Shown in pieces: positions 1-8,894 of a DNA stretch of 64,000 bases; positions within the stretch are counted from its first letter, which is position 1, and each line of letters begins with the position of its first letter. Position numbers and translations under genes: made by a program. Origin of the DNA: Pseudaquabacterium inlustre (GTDB taxonomy: Bacteria; Pseudomonadota; Gammaproteobacteria; Burkholderiales; Burkholderiaceae_C). Location: assembly GCF_038066595.1 (NCBI RefSeq), contig NZ_JBBUTH010000009.1:186001-250000 (forward strand), given 5' to 3'. The notes beneath the pieces are model-generated. The model searched no databases and had not been told where the DNA came from. It worked only from the letters and a program-made list of their open reading frames with translations.

Positions 1-1
1 G

Positions 2-442
2 CTGCGCACCGCGTTGACCGCTCTGCCCGCGCTGGCGCCGGCGCCGCGTGAGGTGTTGCTGTGGGGCAGCGATTTCGGTGAATGGCCGCTGGACGAACCG
101 GCCGTGCACGCCGCGCTCTCGCTGTGGCTGCGCGAGCCCGGCCGCCGGTTGGTGCTGATCGGCCATGACTTCGACGCCACGGCGCGCCGGCATCCCCGCC
201 TGACGCGCTGGCGGCGCGACTGGTCGCACCGCATCGAGGCCTGGCGGCCCACGCAGCCGGTGCAAGGCGAGCCGATGGGCTTGCTGCTGTGCGGCGAGCG
301 TTGCTGGCAACTGCTCGACAACGTGCACTGGCGCACCAGAATCGTCAGCGATGCACCGATGTTGCGCGCCTGGCGCGAGCAAAGTGATGCATGTTTGCAA
401 CGATGCGAGCCCTGCTGGCCCCCGACCACGTTGGGTTTATAG
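2..442 (+). CDS. Hypothetical protein, 5' end outside window
   Basis: The reading frame is open from the left edge to a TAG stop, so the gene probably starts upstream; an internal TTG at 14 is the first possible start inside the window. The visible 140-odd residues are soluble, rich in Trp, Arg and Leu, with no signal peptide or membrane segment. I see no catalytic motif that I can name. The product resembles short conserved hypothetical proteins of Burkholderiales, but I cannot assign a function. Its stop codon lies inside an inverted repeat that belongs to the promoter region of the lipoprotein gene downstream. Confidence 0.6.
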   Translation: MRTALTALPALAPAPREVLLWGSDFGEWPLDEPAVHAALSLWLREPGRRLVLIGHDFDATARRHPRLTRWRRDWSHRIEAWRPTQPVQGEPMGLLLCGERCWQLLDNVHWRTRIVSDAPMLRAWREQSDACLQRCEPCWPPTTLGL

Positions 443-467
443 GGACGTTCCCTAGTATGGCTATAAT
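440..467 (+). promoter_or_regulatory. Promoter region with inverted repeat, lipoprotein gene
   Basis: A perfect -10 hexamer TATAAT lies at 462-467. No good -35 hexamer lies 16-18 bases upstream. Instead the stretch is occupied by an inverted repeat, TAGGGA (440-445) and TCCCTA (449-454), separated by three bases. This placement would suit an activator or repressor site, which is an inference. The predicted transcript would carry a leader of about 115 bases. Confidence 0.55.
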
Positions 468-478
468 GGCGGGCTAGT

Positions 479-558
479 CCCAGAAGGGCTCGAGCTTTCT
501 GGGTCTGGTTTACGACGGATCTGTTTCAACCGATGCGTCGGATCCTATTACCGGTAAT
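479..558 (+). promoter_or_regulatory. Structured leader of the lipoprotein mRNA
   Basis: Between the -10 box and the start codon there are three self-complementary elements: arms CCCAGAA (479-485) and TTCTGGG (497-503); CCGA-tgcg-TCGG (530-541); and a perfect 12-base palindrome ATTACCGGTAAT (547-558). Together they make a leader that can fold heavily ahead of the AAAGGA ribosome-binding site at 576-581. Whether the folds stabilise the message or regulate it cannot be told from sequence. Confidence 0.4.
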
Positions 559-589
559 TGTTGATCGACCTCTTTAAAGGACAAACCAA

Positions 590-805
590 ATGAACAAGTC
601 GCTCCTGCTGGCTTCGCTGATCGCTGCTGCTGCCCTGACCGCCTGCGGCAAGAAGGAAGAGGCTCCGGCCCCCGCTCCGGCTCCCGCCGCTGCCCCGGCC
701 CCCGCCGCTGACGCCGCCGCTTCGGCTGCCGCTGCCGCCGCTTCGGGTGCTGCCGCTGCCGCTTCGGGCGCCGCTGACGCTGCCGCTTCGGCCGCCAGCA
801 AGTAA
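590..805 (+). CDS. Small Ala-rich lipoprotein
   Basis: A 71-residue protein with a type II signal peptide: MNKS start, hydrophobic core, and lipobox LTAC with the lipidated Cys at residue 19. The mature part is only about 52 residues, made almost wholly of Ala, Pro, Ser, Gly and Asp. It starts with a charged KKEE patch, then Pro-Ala repeats, then imperfect Ala-rich repeats ending in ASK. No folded domain is expected. A clear AAAGGA ribosome-binding site lies 8 bases before ATG, and a strong intrinsic terminator follows. It has its own promoter and terminator, so it is probably a single-gene transcript, possibly abundant. Function is unknown; an outer-membrane spacer-type lipoprotein is one guess. 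Confidence 0.85.
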   Translation: MNKSLLLASLIAAAALTACGKKEEAPAPAPAPAAAPAPAADAAASAAAAAASGAAAAASGAADAAASAASK

Positions 806-844
806 TCTGGTTTCGCACGGCCTTCGGGCCGTTCGCCAGATCGG

Positions 845-871
845 AAAAGCCGCCCCTCGGGGCGGCTTTTT
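845..871 (+). terminator. Intrinsic terminator after lipoprotein
   Basis: Perfect 12-base arms AAAAGCCGCCCC (845-856) and GGGGCGGCTTTT (859-870) with a two-base centre, followed by a fifth T. It lies 40 bases after the lipoprotein stop and before the convergent kinase gene, so it may serve both strands. Confidence 0.9.
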
Positions 872-914
872 CATGGGCGCTTGCCGCCCTGCGTCGGGGT
901 GAATCGCGCCTCGG

Positions 915-2765
915 TCAGCGCGTCACCGTGACGCTGAAGCGCACTGCACCGTAGGCATCGCAGCCCGGCGTGGCGCACTGCGCCTTGCCTGCGAAGGCCG
1001 ACCCCGCGCCCGTGTGCGCGCGCGCCACTGCCGCCGCCGCATCGCCGGTGGGCAGTTTCTGGAACCAGGCTTCGCGCACCGGCTGCAGTGCGGAGAAGTC
1101 TCGTGGGTTCTCCGACACCAGCGCCACGAAATGCTCTTCGCCCGGCGGCTCGGTGGTATCGAGCGGCCAGTTGGCCTGGGGCAGGGTCACGGCCTGACCG
1201 GCACGCACCCGGTTCTGCGTGGCCTGGGTGTTGGGGTACATCAGCAGCCACTGGCCGTCGCCGCTGTGCGCCAGCACGTACAGGTAGCCATCCCGCGACG
1301 AGCGCACCGTGAACGCCAGCCGGTCGCGCCCGATGCGCAGGCTGGCCTGCTGGGCGCCGGCCTGCACGTCAAAACCCGGTGTACGGCCCTGCACGATGCG
1401 GTCGAACTCGGTCAATGGGGACCAGGCGGCGGCCGGTGACAGGGTTGCGGCGGGGGACATGGCGGCCGGTACTTGGGCCGCTACAGGGACGGTGTTCGCT
1501 GCCGGGGTGGGCCCGGTGGCGCCAGTGGCCGGGGCCGGGGCCGGCGCCGGCCGCTGCAGCCACAGCAACGCACCGGCGGCCAGCAGCAGCGCGCCACCGA
1601 TGCCCAGGCCCCAGGCCAGCACTGGTGGGCGGCGGCTCGCGACCTGCGCGGCGGCTGGCACGGGCATCGGCTGCATCGCCGGCGCGGCCACCGGCGGCAG
1701 CACGGTGGCTGGCGCGGGCGCTGCGGGTGGCCGCGTGGACGGCACGATCACGGTCACGCCGCCGGCGCCCGCACCATCGATGGCCAGCGCCTGCCGCAAG
1801 GCATCGATCGACTGGGTGCGCTCTTCTGGGCGCACCCGCAGACCGTCGTCGATGGCCTGCAGGAAACTGGGCGAATAGCGCCCGGCGGCACTGCGTACCA
1901 GCGGCACATAGCCGTCGTGCACCGTGCGGCCCACGGCGGCCGGGGGCTTGGCGCCGGTGATGGCGGCGTACACCACCGCGCACAGCGCGTAGATGTCGGT
2001 CCACGGGCCCTGCTTCATGCCGGGCACCTCGGCGTACTGCTCCACCGGGGCGTAGCCCGGCTTGAGGATGGCCGTGAGCGCCTGCGTGGCGTCGCTGATC
2101 ACCATGCGCGCAGCGCCGAAGTCCAGCAGCAGCGGCTTGCCGGTGCCGGCCAGCAGCAGGATGTTGTCGGGCGCGATGTCGCGGTGGTAGCAGCGCTCGG
2201 CATGCAGCACCTCCAGCGCCTCGGTCAGCGGGGCCAGCAGGCCCATCAGCCAGCGCTCGTCGGGCGGCGCGCCCAGGTTCTTCAGCGTGGCCTTGAGCGT
2301 GGTGCCTTCGTAGAACGGCATCACCATGTAGGCCGTGCCATTGGCCTGCCAGAAGCGGTAGACCTTCAACAGCGCCGGATGGTCGAACTGCGCCAGCATG
2401 CGCGCCTCCTGCAGGAAGCCGGCGAGGCCGGCGTCAAACAGGCTGCGGTCGCGCTCGGACTTGACCACCACCTCCAGGCCCTGGCCGCGGGTGGCCAGCG
2501 AGGCCGGCATGTACTCCTTGATCGCCACCCGGCGCTGCAGCATGTGGTCCTGCACCAGGTAGACGATGCCGAAGCCGCCTTCGCCGATGACCTTCAGCAC
2601 CTCGAACTCGGCCATGCGCGTGCCCAGCGGCAGCGCATTGCCCACGCCGGCGGGGCGCTGGGCCTGGGCCCGCGGGATGATCTGCGTGGGCACCCAGGCC
2701 TGCGCTTCGGCCGGTCTCGGCGGCGGGGCCGGGGTCGGCGATTCGTCAGAGGCGCTCGGATTCAT
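915..2765 (-). CDS. Membrane-anchored Ser/Thr protein kinase
   Basis: A 616-residue eukaryotic-type kinase. The glycine loop IGEGGFGIVY is at 60-69, the ATP lysine in VAIK at K83, the catalytic loop HRDIAPDN at 194-201, and DFG at 215-217, so all core catalytic residues are present. The loop has Ala where HRDLKPEN kinases have Lys, a variant common in proteobacterial eSTKs. A Pro/Ala-rich linker leads to one membrane helix (about 383-403). The roughly 150-residue C-terminal domain resembles the DUF4384-type domain seen in such kinases and is probably periplasmic. Start chosen at ATG 2765; a GTG at 2792 adds nine residues. A small CCGCA-TTCG-TGCGG hairpin (2870-2883) lies upstream. No phosphatase or FHA gene is adjacent. 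Confidence 0.85.
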   Translation of the reverse strand: MNPSASDESPTPAPPPRPAEAQAWVPTQIIPRAQAQRPAGVGNALPLGTRMAEFEVLKVIGEGGFGIVYLVQDHMLQRRVAIKEYMPASLATRGQGLEVVVKSERDRSLFDAGLAGFLQEARMLAQFDHPALLKVYRFWQANGTAYMVMPFYEGTTLKATLKNLGAPPDERWLMGLLAPLTEALEVLHAERCYHRDIAPDNILLLAGTGKPLLLDFGAARMVISDATQALTAILKPGYAPVEQYAEVPGMKQGPWTDIYALCAVVYAAITGAKPPAAVGRTVHDGYVPLVRSAAGRYSPSFLQAIDDGLRVRPEERTQSIDALRQALAIDGAGAGGVTVIVPSTRPPAAPAPATVLPPVAAPAMQPMPVPAAAQVASRRPPVLAWGLGIGGALLLAAGALLWLQRPAPAPAPATGATGPTPAANTVPVAAQVPAAMSPAATLSPAAAWSPLTEFDRIVQGRTPGFDVQAGAQQASLRIGRDRLAFTVRSSRDGYLYVLAHSGDGQWLLMYPNTQATQNRVRAGQAVTLPQANWPLDTTEPPGEEHFVALVSENPRDFSALQPVREAWFQKLPTGDAAAAVARAHTGAGSAFAGKAQCATPGCDAYGAVRFSVTVTR

Positions 2766-3000
2766 GGCGTGCGGCGGGCAGTCGGGCGGCACGCCGATTG
2801 TTGCGCAGTCCGGTGCCCGGGGCGGTGCGATGGCAGCGGTGCGCGTCGCTGCAACGTGGGACGCGCCCCCCGCATTCGTGCGGTAAGGCAGATGCTGGCG
2901 CTGTGCGGCGGCGTGCGGCCTGAACCGGCGGTCGCGTCGACCGCAACGCGTCTATGATTGTTCGGCCAGCGTCAAGCGGGCATTCGACCCCATTCCAATC

Positions 3001-3759
3001 ATGCTGAAGTCGTTGCGGCGCCTGTTGTCCCTGGGCGGGCAAAGCCCGGCCGCCGGTGTGTTCGAGGCCTGGGCCAGCGAGCGTGGCCATGCCTTCCGGC
3101 GCGTGCGCGATGCCGAGGGGTGCGTGGTCGAGGGCCGCCTGGGCGCGCAGCCCTGGCGCATCGAATGGGGCGCACCGCAGCGCCAGTACATCACCGGCCA
3201 TGAGCTGCGGCTGATGGCCGAGTTCAACCTGCCCAAGGATCTGCAGGTGCTGGTGCTGAACCGGCACCTGATGGAGGCCATGGAGAAGGCGGTCTACGAG
3301 CAGTACGTCGACGACGTGCAGACCCGCATCGACACCGAAACACCGCCCGAGATGCGCTGGCTGGTGCTGTACCACAAGCTGCCGGCGGCCGACATGGGCC
3401 GGCTGCGCGAGCGCTACGGCACGGTGTCCAGCATGCTGCCCTGGGCGCAGCAGTGGCTGGCCTCGCCGCTCAACGACGCGCTGGCCGCCTTGCTCGACCA
3501 GGTGCCCGAGGAGCATCCGGTGGTGCTGACCATCGGCCGTGGCCGCCTGACGCTGCGCACCGCGCTGAACGAGCCCGATGTGCCGCAGTTGGCGCAGTGG
3601 GTGTCGGTGTTCGAGCATGCACTGCGCGAGGCCCGCCGCCTGGGCGAGGAATGGCGCGACGCCTCGGGCGCCGGCCAGACCACGCAGCCCAGCCTGTGGG
3701 AGCACATCGGCCCCACCGATCCCGACGAAACCACGCAGCGCATGCCGCCCCGCGGCTAG
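3001..3759 (+). CDS. Conserved hypothetical protein
   Basis: A 252-residue soluble protein with no signal peptide, membrane helix or recognisable catalytic motif. The first half contains basic and aromatic residues and the central part reads like an alpha/beta fold. The C-terminal 30 residues are polar and likely disordered. A possible -10 box TATGAT lies at 2953-2958, divergent from the kinase gene, without a good -35. I think it is a Burkholderiales-restricted conserved hypothetical but cannot verify this. Function is unknown. Confidence 0.75.
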   Translation: MLKSLRRLLSLGGQSPAAGVFEAWASERGHAFRRVRDAEGCVVEGRLGAQPWRIEWGAPQRQYITGHELRLMAEFNLPKDLQVLVLNRHLMEAMEKAVYEQYVDDVQTRIDTETPPEMRWLVLYHKLPAADMGRLRERYGTVSSMLPWAQQWLASPLNDALAALLDQVPEEHPVVLTIGRGRLTLRTALNEPDVPQLAQWVSVFEHALREARRLGEEWRDASGAGQTTQPSLWEHIGPTDPDETTQRMPPRG

Positions 3760-3772
3760 ATCCGCGGGCGGC
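3744..3772. terminator. GC-rich hairpin between convergent genes
   Basis: CCCGCGG (3749-3755) and CCGCGGG (3762-3768) pair around a six-base loop that contains the stop codon of the upstream gene; flanking bases extend the stem with one bulged C. There is no T-tract, so its efficiency as an intrinsic terminator is doubtful. It sits between convergent genes ending at 3759 and 3785. Confidence 0.4.
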
Positions 3773-3784
3773 CGGGAGCCCCGA

Positions 3785-5011
<1,227 letters not shown>

Positions 5012-5093
5012 GGTGTTCTTTCAGGTATCAAGGGGCGTGGCGGGCCGAGCGCCGGGCCGCTCCCAAGCCGGCCCGCCAACCCGCCCGGCGGGT

Positions 5094-5115
5094 GGCGTCG
5101 CGTACCCGCGACGCC
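5094..5115. repeat. Intergenic hairpin
   Basis: Perfect 9-base arms GGCGTCGCG (5094-5102) and CGCGACGCC (5107-5115) with a 4-base loop, located between the kinase-like gene and the acyl-CoA dehydrogenase gene, both on the minus strand. No T-tract follows in either direction. It may act as an mRNA processing or stability element. Confidence 0.45.
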
Positions 5116-5126
5116 GGGTGCTCCAT

Positions 5127-6215
5127 TTACTCCACGAAGCCCCAGGCCATCTCGGCCAGGGCGCGCGTGGCGGCGCCGGTGGAGCGGGCCTGGGCGCTGG
5201 AGGCCGTGCCATCGAGCACGCGCTTGGCGATGCCCTGCGTGATGGCGGCCAGGCGGAAGCCGTTGTAGGCGAGGTAGAAGTTCCAGTCGGCCAGCAGCGC
5301 GTCGGCGGCATCGGGGCCGGTGCCGCGGCCGGTGCGCTCGCAGTAGCGGCGGATGTAATCGCGCTCGGCCGGGATGCCGAGTGCGGCCAGGTCCAGCCCG
5401 CCAATGCCGCGGAAGGTGCCGGGCGCGATGTGCCAGCTCATGCAGTGGTAGCTGAAGTCGGCCAGCGGGTGGCCCAGCGTGCACAGCTCCCAGTCGAGCA
5501 CGGCCACGATGCGCGGTTCGGTGGGGTGGAAGATCACGTTGTCGAGCCGATAGTCGCCGTGCACGATGCTGACCTGGCTCTCGTCCAGCGCGCTGGCGGG
5601 CATGTGCTCGGGCAGCCAGGCCATCAGCTGGTCCATGGCCTCGATGGGTTCGGTGATCGAGGCCTGGTACTGCTTGCTCCAGCGGCCGATCTGGCGTGCG
5701 AAGTAGTTGCCCGGCTTGCCGAAGTCGGCCAGGCCCACGGCCTTGGGGTCGACGCAGTGCAGCGTGGCCAGCACGCGGTTCAGTTCGTCGTAGATGGCGC
5801 CGCGCTCGGCGGGCGTCATGCCTGGCAGGTCTTGTGCCCACAGCACGCGGCCTTCCACGCACTCCATGATGTAGAAGGCACGGCCGATCACCGACTCGTC
5901 CTCGCACAGCACATGCATGCGCGCCACCGGCACGCCCGACAAGGCCAGCGCGTTCATCACGCGGTATTCGCGCTCGATGGCATGGGCCGACGGCAGCAGC
6001 TTGGACAGCGGCCCCGGCTTGCTGCGCATCACGTAGCTGCGACCGGGCGTGATCAGCTTGTAGGTCGGGTTGGACTGGCCGCCCTTGAACTGCTCGACGG
6101 TCAGCGGGCCGGCGAAGCCGCCCATGTTGGCCGAAAGCCAGCGCTCAAGTGCGGCCACGTCGAAGGCGTGCGAAGCCAGCACCGGCTGGGTGCCGATGTT
6201 CACGCTGTGGTCCAT
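5127..6215 (-). CDS. APH-family phosphotransferase
   Basis: A 362-residue kinase of the aminoglycoside/choline kinase superfamily. It has a GGQSNPT nucleotide loop at 45-51, a lysine at K65, the catalytic loop HGDYRLDN at 219-226, and the Mg-binding DWE at 241-243. A ribosome-binding site AGGAG lies 8 bases before ATG. It is unlikely to be an antibiotic-resistance enzyme: the pairing with an acyl-CoA dehydrogenase matches the ACAD10/11 and LvaA-type hydroxyacyl-CoA kinases. I infer phosphorylation of a hydroxyacyl-CoA as the first step for the downstream gene. Upstream is a Crp-family regulator, 70 bases away on the same strand. Confidence 0.85.
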   Translation of the reverse strand: MDHSVNIGTQPVLASHAFDVAALERWLSANMGGFAGPLTVEQFKGGQSNPTYKLITPGRSYVMRSKPGPLSKLLPSAHAIEREYRVMNALALSGVPVARMHVLCEDESVIGRAFYIMECVEGRVLWAQDLPGMTPAERGAIYDELNRVLATLHCVDPKAVGLADFGKPGNYFARQIGRWSKQYQASITEPIEAMDQLMAWLPEHMPASALDESQVSIVHGDYRLDNVIFHPTEPRIVAVLDWELCTLGHPLADFSYHCMSWHIAPGTFRGIGGLDLAALGIPAERDYIRRYCERTGRGTGPDAADALLADWNFYLAYNGFRLAAITQGIAKRVLDGTASSAQARSTGAATRALAEMAWGFVE

Positions 6216-6285
6216 CGGGAGGTCTCCTGTGCCCGCGGACCGGGCGTATCCATGTGGGAAACGGCGCGCCGCAGCGCACCTGGGG

Positions 6286-6990
6286 TCAGCGCTCGGCGAT
6301 GGCGAGCAGCTTCTCGCGCGACAGCACCACCAGGCGCGTGGGCTCCACGCGCACGGCCCCTTCGCGCTCGAAGCCCTTCAACTCCTGGTTGACGCGCTGG
6401 CGTGAGGCACCGAGCAGCTGCGCCAGGTCTTCCTGCGCCAGCTGCAGGCCGATGCGGATTTCCTCGCCCTGCGAGATGCCGTAGCTCTTGGCCAGCAGCA
6501 GGATCTGCTTTGCGAGGCGAGCGGCCAGCGGCTTGGTGTTCAGGTCCTCGAACTGGTTGAACATCAGGCGCAGGCGCCGGCAGTTCAGGCGCAGCAGCGC
6601 GTCGTAAAGCTCGGTGTGCTGGCTCAGCAGTTCCTTGAAGTCGGCCTTGCGCACGCACAGCAGCGTGGTGTCGCCATGGGCATCGGCATCGTGGGTGCGC
6701 GGCAGACCGTCGAACAGTGCGATGTCGCCGAACCAGGTGCCGGGCTCGCAGTAGGTGAGTGTGACCTGCTTGCCCGACAGCGAGACCAGCGAGACGCGAA
6801 CCGCACCGCGTGCCACGCCGATCCAGTCTTCGGCCGGGCTGCCGCGCGTGGCGAGCGGCGCGCCGTCGCTCAGCCGCCGCACATAGGCCCGCGACAGGAT
6901 CGCATTGCGCAGGGGTTGAGAGAGCTTGGAGAACCACGCGCCTGACTCGATGTTCTGTCGCTCTTCGATTGTAAGAACCGGGGTATTCAT
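6286..6990 (-). CDS. Crp/Fnr-family transcription regulator
   Basis: A 234-residue regulator with an N-terminal cyclic-nucleotide-type effector domain (motif WFGDIALFDGLPRTHDADA at 87-105) and a C-terminal winged helix with a recognition region LLGASRQRVNQELKGFE near 192-208. The Cys cluster of Fnr is absent, so it is closer to Crp/Dnr types. Start chosen at ATG 6990 because AGGGA lies 7 bases upstream; a longer frame to 7056 has no such site. That AGGGA site is partly inside a hairpin (CTTGTC/GACAAG, 6993-7012). It probably controls the kinase and acyl-CoA dehydrogenase genes downstream and perhaps itself. Confidence 0.85.
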   Translation of the reverse strand: MNTPVLTIEERQNIESGAWFSKLSQPLRNAILSRAYVRRLSDGAPLATRGSPAEDWIGVARGAVRVSLVSLSGKQVTLTYCEPGTWFGDIALFDGLPRTHDADAHGDTTLLCVRKADFKELLSQHTELYDALLRLNCRRLRLMFNQFEDLNTKPLAARLAKQILLLAKSYGISQGEEIRIGLQLAQEDLAQLLGASRQRVNQELKGFEREGAVRVEPTRLVVLSREKLLAIAER

Positions 6991-7309
6991 GGCTTGTCCC
7001 TGGCGCGACAAGGGCGCCAACATGCAATCTCTATTGTCCACGTGCCAATGCTGCACCGCACCGTCGCAAACGACGATTCCGCGACAGCCGTGTGCCGGTG
7101 TACGCAGCAGTCGCTACCGGCCGGTAGCAAACCACCCGTTGACGCCCGCGCGCAGCACCGGCGCACGCCGTCTGCGGCATCTGCCGCGATCGGCGCGCCG
7201 GGGCGACCAGTGGTGCCGGAGGCGCGTGCTAGAGTGCCCGCCAACCCGCGCCGGCCCCCCGGCATCCCCCACTTTTCACCCTCCGCCGCCCAAGCTGCAG
7301 TCCCCCCGC
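6991..7309. promoter_or_regulatory. Divergent intergenic region with 16-bp palindrome
   Basis: This 319-base gap separates the Crp-family gene from the FimV-like gene. It holds a perfect 16-base palindrome with half-site GCTACCGG at 7113-7128, which is an operator candidate. A loose TGTG/CGCA pair sits just upstream at about 7091-7106. A hairpin with 6-base arms (6993-6998 and 7007-7012) overlaps the regulator's ribosome-binding site. I found no convincing -35/-10 pair for either gene. Confidence 0.45.
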
Positions 7310-8860
7310 ATGGCGAGCCGCGCCCACCTCCGCTTCCTGCGTGCCGCGCTGTTGAGCGCCGTGCTGTGGCATGGCTGCGGGGCATTGGCGCAGGGCACCG
7401 CGCCGGACCCGGCGGCAACGGCGGCGAGCGCGGTGGCCAGCCCCGCCGCGATCACGTCATCCGGCGCGCCGACGGCCCCCACGGCGGCGGACACCCTGGC
7501 GGCTGGCGAACTGGCCAGCCTACGCGCCGATCTGCAAGCCCAGCGAGAACTGGTGCGCCAGTTGCGTCAGCGCCAGGCCGATGCCGACAGCGCCAGCCAC
7601 TGGCTGCCCTGGGTGGGCCTGGGCCTGGTGTTCAGCCTGGGCCTGGCGGGCTGGTTCGGTCTGCGCCTGGCGCAGACCCAGCGCAACGGCCGCCAACCGC
7701 GCGCCGCCATGGCCGCGGAGCTCTCGGCATTCGATGCGGCGTCGACCGCCCGCAAGCCGGCCGCGGCAGGCGCCGCGCCGAGCGCTGCGCCAAAGGCCGG
7801 TGCGCCGGCGACACCGCTGGCCGATGCGGGGTCGGGCCTGTTTCCGGGCAGCAGTCGGGGGCCGTCGCTGGGTGCGCCCACCACCCTGGCCGGCGCGATG
7901 GCGACCTACGGCTCCGATACCGGCACCTTGACCCGCCCGGCCGTGGCCACGCCACGCGCGGCGCTGACCGTGCCCGCGTCGGCGAATGGCGAACTCTCGC
8001 TGACCGGGCACGAGCCGCGCGACGTCACCGTGGAGGAACTGCTCGATCTGGAACAGCAGGTCGACTTCTTCATGGTGCTGGGCCAGGAGGATGCGGCCAT
8101 CGACCTGCTCGTCGGCCACATCCGCAGCACCGGCGGCACCAGCCCGCTGCCGTACCTCAAGCTGCTGGAGGTCTACCGCCAGCAGGGGCAGGCCGAGGCC
8201 TACGAGCGCACGCGCAGCCGCTTCAACCTGCGCTTCAACGCCTATGCCCCCGACTGGGAAGCCGATCTGGAAGCCGGCCGCCTGCTGGAGGACTATCCCG
8301 GCGTGGTCGAGCGCCTGCAGCGCCTGTGGGCCGCGCCGCTGGACGCGATGGCCGAGCTCGAGGCCTTGCTGTTCCGCCGCCAGGAGGGCGAGCTGTTCGA
8401 GCTGCCGGCCTACCGCGAACTGCTGCTGCTGTATGCCGTGGCGCGCGATCTGGACGCCCTGGCGCCGGCCCCCGCGCAGCGTCAGGTGGATGTGCTGCTG
8501 CCGCTGGACGATGACCTGAACGACCAGGACACCACCTCGCCGCGACCGCACCTGGGCCTGTTCTCGGACGAAGGACTGGGTGGCCGCACCGGCGAATGGG
8601 CGCGGCTGAACGAGCGGCCGGCCGTGTCGCCGGGCCAGGCGGTGGGCGACCGCACCGTGACACTGCGCAGCAGCGACCTGCCGCCGCCGCGCATCGACCT
8701 GGACATGGCGCTCGACATCGACCTGGGCCAGCTGACGCCGCCGCCGCGCGAGTTCACGCAGCCGGCGGGTTTCAGTGACGTGGACCTGAGCAGCTCGGAT
8801 TTCGCCGACCTCGACGACAGCCCGCAGCCGCTGCCCACCACGCCGAGCCGGCGCGGCTGA
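7310..8860 (+). CDS. FimV-like membrane protein
   Basis: A 516-residue protein starting at ATG 7310; the frame is open far upstream but only this start gives an N-terminal signal-type helix (residues about 8-28). It is followed by a short coiled coil (66-95) and a membrane helix (98-120). Residues about 240-310 resemble the helical TPR-like region of FimV proteins, with the segment VEELLDLEQQVDFFMVLGQE. The acidic C-terminal part is low complexity. The LysM domain of full FimV is missing and the protein is about half the usual length. A role in polar organisation or type IV pili is inferred only by family. Confidence 0.7.
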   Translation: MASRAHLRFLRAALLSAVLWHGCGALAQGTAPDPAATAASAVASPAAITSSGAPTAPTAADTLAAGELASLRADLQAQRELVRQLRQRQADADSASHWLPWVGLGLVFSLGLAGWFGLRLAQTQRNGRQPRAAMAAELSAFDAASTARKPAAAGAAPSAAPKAGAPATPLADAGSGLFPGSSRGPSLGAPTTLAGAMATYGSDTGTLTRPAVATPRAALTVPASANGELSLTGHEPRDVTVEELLDLEQQVDFFMVLGQEDAAIDLLVGHIRSTGGTSPLPYLKLLEVYRQQGQAEAYERTRSRFNLRFNAYAPDWEADLEAGRLLEDYPGVVERLQRLWAAPLDAMAELEALLFRRQEGELFELPAYRELLLLYAVARDLDALAPAPAQRQVDVLLPLDDDLNDQDTTSPRPHLGLFSDEGLGGRTGEWARLNERPAVSPGQAVGDRTVTLRSSDLPPPRIDLDMALDIDLGQLTPPPREFTQPAGFSDVDLSSSDFADLDDSPQPLPTTPSRRG

Positions 8861-8894
8861 GCGCGACGGCCCTCGTTGCGATGCAGCCGGTGGC

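Noticed and set aside
574..874. Minus-strand frames of Ala, Ser/Gly or Arg composition opposite the lipoprotein
   Set aside because: These are other-frame readings of its Ala-rich repeats and of the terminator.
5127..6215. Aminoglycoside resistance gene
   Set aside because: The APH fold is present, but the pairing with an acyl-CoA dehydrogenase points to hydroxyacyl-CoA metabolism.
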